Of a stretch of DNA of 64,000 bases, positions 58,022-64,000 are shown piece after piece (positions within the stretch are counted from its first letter, which is position 1; each line of letters opens with the position of its first letter). The notes under the pieces were generated by a model. That model was not told the DNA's origin and ran no database searches. It saw only the letters and a list, made by a program, of their open reading frames with translations. Both the position numbers and the translations under genes were made by a program. Source of the stretch: Thunnus maccoyii (taxonomy: Eukaryota; Chordata; Actinopteri; Scombriformes; Scombridae); the NCBI RefSeq assembly GCF_910596095.1, contig NC_056540.1, forward strand, positions 11,835,001 to 11,899,000, in the 5' to 3' direction.

Positions 58022-59633
58022 AAGCCAGTCAAATACAAAAAGTCTCACATGTGCTTTTGCCTACAGCAAAAAAGAAAAAGGGCTACAAACCAAGAAAATA
58101 CAACTGCCAGTAAATACAGCGTACCTTTCAAAGTGCAATTCCACTAATGTTTCATTTCTGCTCTCACCATTCCGATTTTGTTCCCTGTAACTTAACTTGT
58201 TTGATATAATGGAGCCTTTTTTTTTTCAAATTCACCTGCACACATTTTGAAGCCCTTCATCAACTACCTGATAAACATACTAAAGAAATCTTAATGGGTA
58301 CTCTGTTTAGACAGTGGCTTGATTTGGGATTGAATATACCTTTTTAAAATAGTCACACGCTTTATCTCGAGTTGCGGATCCCGTGTCTCGTATCGGGACT
58401 CTTGACTTTGTGTTACAGCAGTTCACAGGTCAGTTGGCGAGGCACAGATTGCTGTTTGTTGTTGGAGTGGACAGAGAGCAAAGCCAGACATCCTGGCAGA
58501 GGTTGCACTGCTGTAACACTGTGTCCAGGGCCTCAAAAATACTGACCTAATTCTTCCTCTTTCTGCTGCTTGAGTAGAATTTTACAGTTTCAGTACTAAG
58601 TAAAGCACCAGTAAGTGTAGTTCCACTTATTACAACTCATTAAGAAGAAATAATAGGTATTTGAAGATGAAGATTAAGGTAGTCATTGCTGTAACCTAAA
58701 GGGTTTTGGTGCTATAACCTCTAGATACTGTATGTTGGGGCTAAACTGTGGGTACAGGATACAGTAAGATGAGTATGAATATCAGAAAGAGTGGTCAAAT
58801 AAATTGTGGTCAAGTAGAAGTGTTGTGTTTAATGAGATTAGGTCCATCATCATGGTGAAAAAAAAAAGGTTGTGTATGTACTGTGCATTGTGTATTGTGT
58901 CTGATACAAACATACAATGTCAATAGCTACAATATATTGGGATTACACTAACAACATAGAAAGAACAGCATTACTAAAGACAATGATTTACACTTAGTCA
59001 ATGCAACTATCAAAACAGCAGGTTATAAATAAATTATCAATAATCACAATCATGTTTTTGGTATGATACCATCAAAATTCATTTCCCAAAATTTTTGTAT
59101 TTCAACAACCACTTTTGAACAGTTACACATATGGGACATTTCTATAACATCGATGGTACTGAAGAAGTCTTCATAAATCAATTAACATTCACATTGTAAA
59201 TTCTATGATTCAATGTACCTATATAATCATTCATTGTTGGAATGAGTATATGTAGTCTTATTCATATTGGGGAATGGCTTCTTGTAACCCTACAAGTAAC
59301 AAACTTGTGTCAAGTGTCAAGTTGTTACATGTCTGCAGAGAAACAATCACATAAGTATATTTTCTGGAAAAAAAAAAACAATGTTAATTATTCCAACCTA
59401 TTTAACAAATGACTTCAGTTCCTGATAAAAAAATCTAAATAATATTTCATGTATATATTCAGAATAGCCAAGTGTTTCACAAATAGCCTTATAAAACGCA
59501 AGTATAAACAACATTACAATAGGATATCTACAGTTCAGTAGGAAAATTATAGATCAAATCACACCTTTTCAAATCAAAAACAAACTGATTTCATGCTACT
59601 ACCCAAACTCCATTAGGTGGGTACGGTGATGCT
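58022..59633 (-). other. tnip1: probable tnip1 3' untranslated region
   Basis: AT-rich, no coding signal, directly follows the tnip1 stop codon. Confidence 0.45.
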
Positions 59634-59716
59634 TTAGTGCTTTCCAGGGTCAATGTTCTGTCGCTCCCTTTTTCCAAATCCTGCTGCTGCTGCAGCTGCT
59701 GCTGCTGCGGACTGAT
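59634..59716 (-). CDS. tnip1: tnip1 last coding exon
   Basis: Acceptor (TG)n-TAG|ATCAG. Encodes DQS, nine alanines, GFGKRERQNIDPGKH, TAA at 59636-59634. The phase 1 join gives Asp. Confidence 0.8.
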
Positions 59717-62700
59717 CTACACACACACACACAGAGGGAACAAGACTGTGTTATCACCACAGTCACAACCTTTGCTGTTCCACACTTTTATTTCAATACA
59801 CAGTTAGTATGATTCACCACTGTGGAGCAACGTTAGGATTGAGAAAATATACAAAAAACCTGGGTTAGTAATGTTTGCATAAAAGGATAAGGCTTGCAAT
59901 ATTTATTTTTCTAATAGTCATCAAATTCCATGAAAAGACCAACACCAATGACGAAGTGATCTACTGACAAGTATTGTCTGAGTAGCCCAGGCTTGATATA
60001 ACCGATTAGTCTGTACCACAGACGAATGATGAAACAATTAAAAACACACAAACTGTAGTTTATTTTGAGTCAATCCCTCATACACTGCTTCTCACTAGCA
60101 CATATTAATGCATGGCTGAAAAGAGCTCCCGACAAATGCACTATTTTAGAGTTCAAACTATTGATTAGTCAATCAACAGAAAAATAACTTACAGATATAG
60201 ACTTTCATTTTTGAAAATCAGCTTCTCCAATGTGATGATTTGCTGCTTTTTTCCTGTTTTATATTATTATAAATTGAATATATTTCAGACGGTTGGTCAG
60301 AAAAACGTGCCATTTGTGGATGTCATCTTGGACTCTGGGAACCTCGGATGGGCGTTTTTTCACCATTTCCTGACATCTGGGACTGAACGATCAATCGAAA
60401 AATTAATTGGCAGATAATTAACCCTTAGCTGCAGTGTGCAAATATTTACACCGTTTGCTAAAAACTACAGGGCCCAGCTGTTTTATGAAGTAATTTTGTT
60501 TCTGAATTGTTTACAAAGATTTACATATTCAGTAGAAGCAAATGAACTGTCCGTTTGAGAAAGGTGATGTGAATGGAAAAAATGAGCAAGACTTTCTCAC
60601 TTTCCTTAAGGTAAGTTTTCCCTTTCAAGATATGGACAGCTTGCGGATATGATACTTCAGAGGTAGTCTGTTTATAGCAGTTTAAATAAAGAAATCCATT
60701 ACGACTGTCATTTTCCAGCTGTGTACGAACTCTTTAAACAAAAGTATATCTCAACATTTGTCACTCAAGGCTGGGTGCTCTAAAAATAATCTATGTTCTC
60801 TTTCATAATCTGACCTGCTGATAAGTCTCAGGCAGTTCTTGTTTACCTCATATTGCAGATGTGCTCCCTCCCAGCACAGGACAGCCAAACACCAACACGT
60901 TGAAGTGTTCCCAAATATAACTTTGATTAATAGCTCTCTGATTTTTCAATATTTTTGAGCCACTGAAAAACCTTCTCACTAGGTTTGCTGGCTATATTTG
61001 ATGAAGAATTATGTAGAACATTTTACCTTCATGTAAATGATTAATTTACTCAACAAAATGGATTTATTGCAAATAAAAGTTGGTGCCTGTATAGATCTGT
61101 CAGGTGGATGTTATTCACTTGACTGTGCACAGAATTTGTTGCTCTCTCATATATTCTGTTTTGTTTTAGTTTTTTGTTCATGCAGAAATCCTGCCCTCCG
61201 GTTGGAAACGACTTCAATAACGCCAATTACAGATTGTTCTGGGAGCCTCTTAATATCAGCGACATCAAGTGGAACTTTGAAAAGTTCCTGTTGGGGCCTG
61301 ACGGGGTAGGGAAATCAATTTGAGTGCATTGAGTGCCTTGTCAGAGTAATGGTTATTTGGGGTGTTTTAACTGTGCGCTCTCCCTCATGCCTCTATGCGC
61401 CTTTTTTCTGCATCTTTCCCAGTCGATGATCATGGAGGCTGCGGTGGAAATTGTCAATACAAGTTTTGACAGCATTTTGGGTGCAAATTCAGGAGGCTTA
61501 TCTCCGTCTGGTTACCACAGTTACAGTCAAATCAAGCGCACGTACAGAGCAGCTGCCCCACACTAATCTAATATAACAGCTACGTGAGTCTCATGTTTTA
61601 CCTGCAAGATAGGGATGCCACGGTAAGTACATGTTCCCACAGGTTAATAATAAAACTCTTCACAACACCGGTGTTACCAGTTACACCCAACATTTTACAA
61701 GATAAGATATTTATCAATGACGCTCCATTCCTGAGTGCTTACTTTGATCTATGAAGTTAGATTTTTAGTTTAGATCTTCCCCTTACTTAAGAATTAGAGA
61801 TGGAGAGCTTCAGGCTGCTGCCAGCAGGTCGTCCTGCTGCAGACGCTCACAGAGCACACTCTGTCAGTTTATGAATGTAGCTTCTGTTGTCTGAGTACGT
61901 ACTGATAGCACGCAAATTAGTTTTTTCTTATTTGATAAACGTGGGCACTGATATATGAAAATGAACTAAATAGATTTTATTTCAATAAATATCATACCGG
62001 AATACGCCCCAACACCGTGTAACACCGATTACCGTGGCAAGCCTAGTGCGCGACTTGTGTTTTAATGCTGTTGTTCATCGATTGTGACGTGAAAACATCA
62101 GAGAAATAAGAAGCTTGCATCCTGGTATTACTTCAGTTATAAAATCCAAACGCATGGCTGCTGACAGCACTGTCGGCGGGAGAGTCGATCACACTGGACA
62201 GTAGAGGAGGAGACGGTAGAGACGCTGGTATGCGTCTGTTTGAACAGGAGTTTAGCTGACTTCACTGCATTTAACGCTGGACTGAGAGCATCAGAGCTCG
62301 GAGCAGAACACAGTCACTCTGCGTCACGTTGCTGCCGCCCACTTCCATCATCTCAGAACAATTCATTTTGAAAGAGCAACAGCCGATGGGGAAACTCTAA
62401 CACTCAGCTGGCTGACCAATGGTGTAACTTTATCACTCACTCAGGAACAACTGCGGTTACAGGGCTAGACTGTGGCCGGCCAGTCAAAAAAGGTAGCGTT
62501 GGTTTTGGTCTTTTCATGAAACTGTTGACAGTGAGTAAGTGAATGAATAAAATACTGTTTTATACCTGCATTCTCTGGTGGTGGTCTTGAACTCTCTCCC
62601 ACTGCTCTGGCACCTCTGGGCTGTGGGAATGACGACTGCCAAGGAAAACCCTGACCAAAGAGAAAGCACCGCCTTAGTTCATGTCACTAAATATTAATAT

Positions 62701-63708
62701 TCATCACAACCAGCAACCCTCAAGTCTATGCCGTAACCTAATAATCGATATTGAAAGAAAGAGTTTTTTAACTCAGAATTAGTTAGATGACTGGGTGGAG
62801 CTACAGCCAGACCTAATTACATCTGCTTGTTCCTCCCGACAGATACAGGGAGAAGAAGTAAGAGAAAAAAAAGAGCCTTGTGAACTCAGTGAACCAGAGT
62901 CACTCCAGAGACAGAGACAGAGGGACCTTAGAGGACCCTTACCGGGGTAACAGGCTGGAAGTCTCGTACAGGGGGCGGTGCTGCGGCGGCTGCGGCTGTG
63001 GCGCCTGCTGCATTGGGCATCCGGGGAGGGAAGTGTATGGGCCAGCCCTCAAGGCCCTGCGGTCCCACCTGCACAAAGGGACCACAGTAGGGAGGGCTCA
63101 GCGGGCCGTTCACTGAGCCTGACGTGGGGTCTGAGGTACGTCTTTCCTGCTGCTGCCCCTACGAGGGATCACAAGTACACACGTGATCCCCAGTCAGTGC
63201 ACGGCTGCTACTCTCAGCGAGCGCAGTGACCCTACTGCTGACCTTCAACTCTACTGCCGCTGCCTCCCACTGAGGAGTGTAAATGTTCCACCTGCTGATC
63301 CCAAATGCACTGACAAACAAGCTAGCTGGAGTTAGGCTCTTGTCCCAGAGTGTTGATGTGTCCACTATGAACTTATACCTGTCGATATCTGAGTGATTGC
63401 ACTCTGTCACAAGGGGGCGCTAGTCCGCAAGGTTTTACCACAACTCACATCTTAGAGCACGATGCCTTTAAGTGAACGCTTTGGCCATAAGTTAATGTAC
63501 TTGAAAGCAAAATGACCAAACATACTGTAGCACCTCTCCACGCTGACGCCACCATTTCATTCAGGATTTCAATATGTCTGCAATACTATCAAGCTCAGGC
63601 CTGAGCTACAGCCAGTACCTGTTTGTGATGTTGCATCTGCAGCCTCTCCAGTTTACATCTCTCTGTGCGTTCTCTCTGACACTCGTTTTGTGCCTGATGA
63701 AGCTGAAT

Positions 63709-63744
<36 letters not shown>

Positions 63745-64000
63745 GAGAATTAACCAAATCCCACATTGGAGAGCAGCAACTGTTGTTCAATGCAAGATAC
63801 AAAAACTTATGCATTCTTGTAAGATACAAAAATAGATACGAAAACTTCCTAATCATGCCACATATGAGACAGCCTTTATACACCGCCTACCTGATTGGTC
63901 AAATTAGTAATCTGACCCTGCAGTCTCTCAACTTGTCGCCTCAAGTCTTCTTTTTCCTCATTCATTCGCTCCCTGTCACTCCGCTCTTTTCTGAAGTCTT
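59634..64000 (-). CDS. tnip1: TNFAIP3-interacting protein 1 (ABIN-1), C-terminal part, runs off the right edge
   Basis: Ubiquitin-binding adaptor that restrains NF-kB signalling together with A20. Exons in the window: 64000-63891 (partial), 63702-63619, 63158-62943, 62650-62566, 59716-59634. All phases agree. The first carries the coiled-coil block DFRKERSDRERMNEEKEDLR, closely matching human TNIP1. Then come another charged helical exon, a proline-rich tail with GLEGWPIHFPPRMPNA (cf. human GFEDW...PPP), and a short end RERQNIDPGKH. The tail differs from the human one and has two alanine runs. The 5' exons lie beyond the window. Confidence 0.9.
60130..60425. repeat. teleost interspersed repeat (hAT-MITE-like)
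   Basis: It is bounded by 'TTGATTAGTCAATCAACAGA' and, in inverted sense, 'GAACGATCAATCGAAAAATT'. I recall such ATCGATTAGTCAATCGACAG-type ends from a common fish repeat. Family and edges uncertain. Confidence 0.45.
60542..61323 (+). pseudogene. partial gpx3 copy nested in the tnip1 intron (possibly an expressed small gene)
   Basis: 60553-61305 is a diverged copy of gpx3 56709-57476: the 3' part of exon 4, all of intron 4 and the 5' part of exon 5. The exon 4 donor and exon 5 acceptor survive. An ATG at 60542, outside the homology, is in frame ([16 protein letters not shown]). The frame continues through TFLK|KSCPPVG to FEKFLLGPDGVGKSI and TGA at 61321-61323, 68 aa in all. It lacks Sec and the active-site Gln but keeps WNFEKF. 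No stop or frameshift occurs. Whether it is expressed is unknown; by default it is a pseudogenic fragment. Confidence 0.85.
61423..61566 (+). other. unrecognised exon-like ORF downstream of the gpx3 copy
   Basis: After an acceptor-like CATCTTTCCCAG, an open frame of 47 codons (SMIMEAAVEIVNTSFDSILG to YRAAAPH) ends in TAA. It is in phase 0 with a potential donor GACGGG|GTAGGG at 61305/61306. No family recognised. Confidence 0.3.
61610..62045. mobile_element. hAT-like MITE
   Basis: Starts TAGGGATGCCACGGTAA and ends TTACCGTGGCAAGCCTA, imperfect inverted termini of about 17 bp with two mismatches. About 436 bp, no transposase. The inner sequence repeats 'AACACCG' phrases. The 8 bp on each side (CTGCAAGA, GTGCGCGA) are similar but not identical. 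The TAGGG-TG start fits hAT-type elements. Confidence 0.6.
62046..62565 (-). other. tnip1: remainder of the tnip1 last intron
   Basis: No coding signal. Fairly CpG-containing at 62090-62350, which may be part of a longer repeat, but nothing recognisable. Confidence 0.35.
62566..62650 (-). CDS. tnip1: tnip1 penultimate coding exon
   Basis: Encodes GFPWQSSFPQPRGARAVGES, then SRPPPENA. Acceptor TTTGGTCAG, donor GCAG|GTATAA, phase 1. Confidence 0.82.
62943..63158 (-). CDS. tnip1: tnip1 exon with proline-rich tail and alanine run
   Basis: 72 codons: GQQQERRTSDPTSGSVNGPL, SPPYCGPFVQVGPQGLEGW, PIHFPPRMPNA, an alanine-rich AAGATAAAAAAPPP, QPVTP. Acceptor CCCTCGTAG, donor CCG|GTAAGG. Confidence 0.87.
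63619..63702 (-). CDS. tnip1: tnip1 coiled-coil exon
   Basis: 28 codons, LHQAQNECQRERTERCKLER then LQMQHHKQ, phase 0 at both ends. The acceptor CATTCAG is preceded by a TG tract. Confidence 0.87.
63711..63740. repeat. (CA)15 microsatellite at a tnip1 3' splice site
   Basis: Reads (TG)n in the tnip1 transcript, ending 8 nt before the acceptor AG-exon junction of the 63702 exon. Confidence 0.95.
63891..64000 (-). CDS. tnip1: tnip1 coiled-coil exon, cut by the window edge
   Basis: 36 codons visible: DFRKERSDRERMNEEKEDLR, then RQVERLQGQITNLTNQ. Donor CAG|GTAGGC. Strong match to human TNIP1 here. Confidence 0.92.

Overview
The window is vertebrate nuclear DNA, almost certainly from a spiny-rayed (percomorph) teleost. 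The evidence is small exons in long AT-rich introns, GT-AG splice sites, abundant CA/TG microsatellites, fish-type L2 and other LINE fragments, short DNA transposons, and the teleost interspersed repeat carrying the 'TCTAACTCTCGGCAAGAAAG' core. No tool was run. Gene calls rest on reading exons by eye, checking that splice phases agree, and comparing with the families as known.

Four protein genes are visible, in the order synpo(-), dctn4(-), gpx3(+), tnip1(-). This keeps the order and orientation of part of human 5q33 (SYNPO ... DCTN4 ... GPX3, TNIP1). Human MYOZ3 and RBM22, which lie between SYNPO and DCTN4, were not found here.

Positions 1-10.2 kb hold synaptopodin, in three coding exons on the minus strand, with a short/long C-terminal choice at 3593/3563 like that of the human gene. 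The last exon contains tandem ~37-residue repeats. From 10.2 to 40.4 kb I found no convincing coding exon. That stretch holds microsatellites, a TTAA-flanked MITE, an L2 LINE 3' end with part of its reverse transcriptase deleted, and two copies of a teleost SINE-like repeat. Positions 41.7-50.2 kb hold all 14 coding exons of dynactin subunit 4 (469 aa), including a 21-bp microexon. Positions 52.9-57.9 kb hold the secreted selenoprotein glutathione peroxidase 3: five exons, an in-frame TGA (Sec) and a plausible type-2 SECIS. From 59.6 kb to the right edge are the last five exons of TNIP1 (ABIN-1), convergent with gpx3.

The most unusual object is a partial copy of gpx3 exons 4-5 on the + strand inside the last intron of tnip1 (60553-61305). 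It keeps an open reading frame, intact splice signals and a possible start codon. Its homology stops at a potential splice donor that could join, in phase, an unrelated 47-codon downstream exon. Other points worth a second look are a perfect 27-bp hairpin in a dctn4 intron and CA/TG repeats lying against splice sites in three genes.
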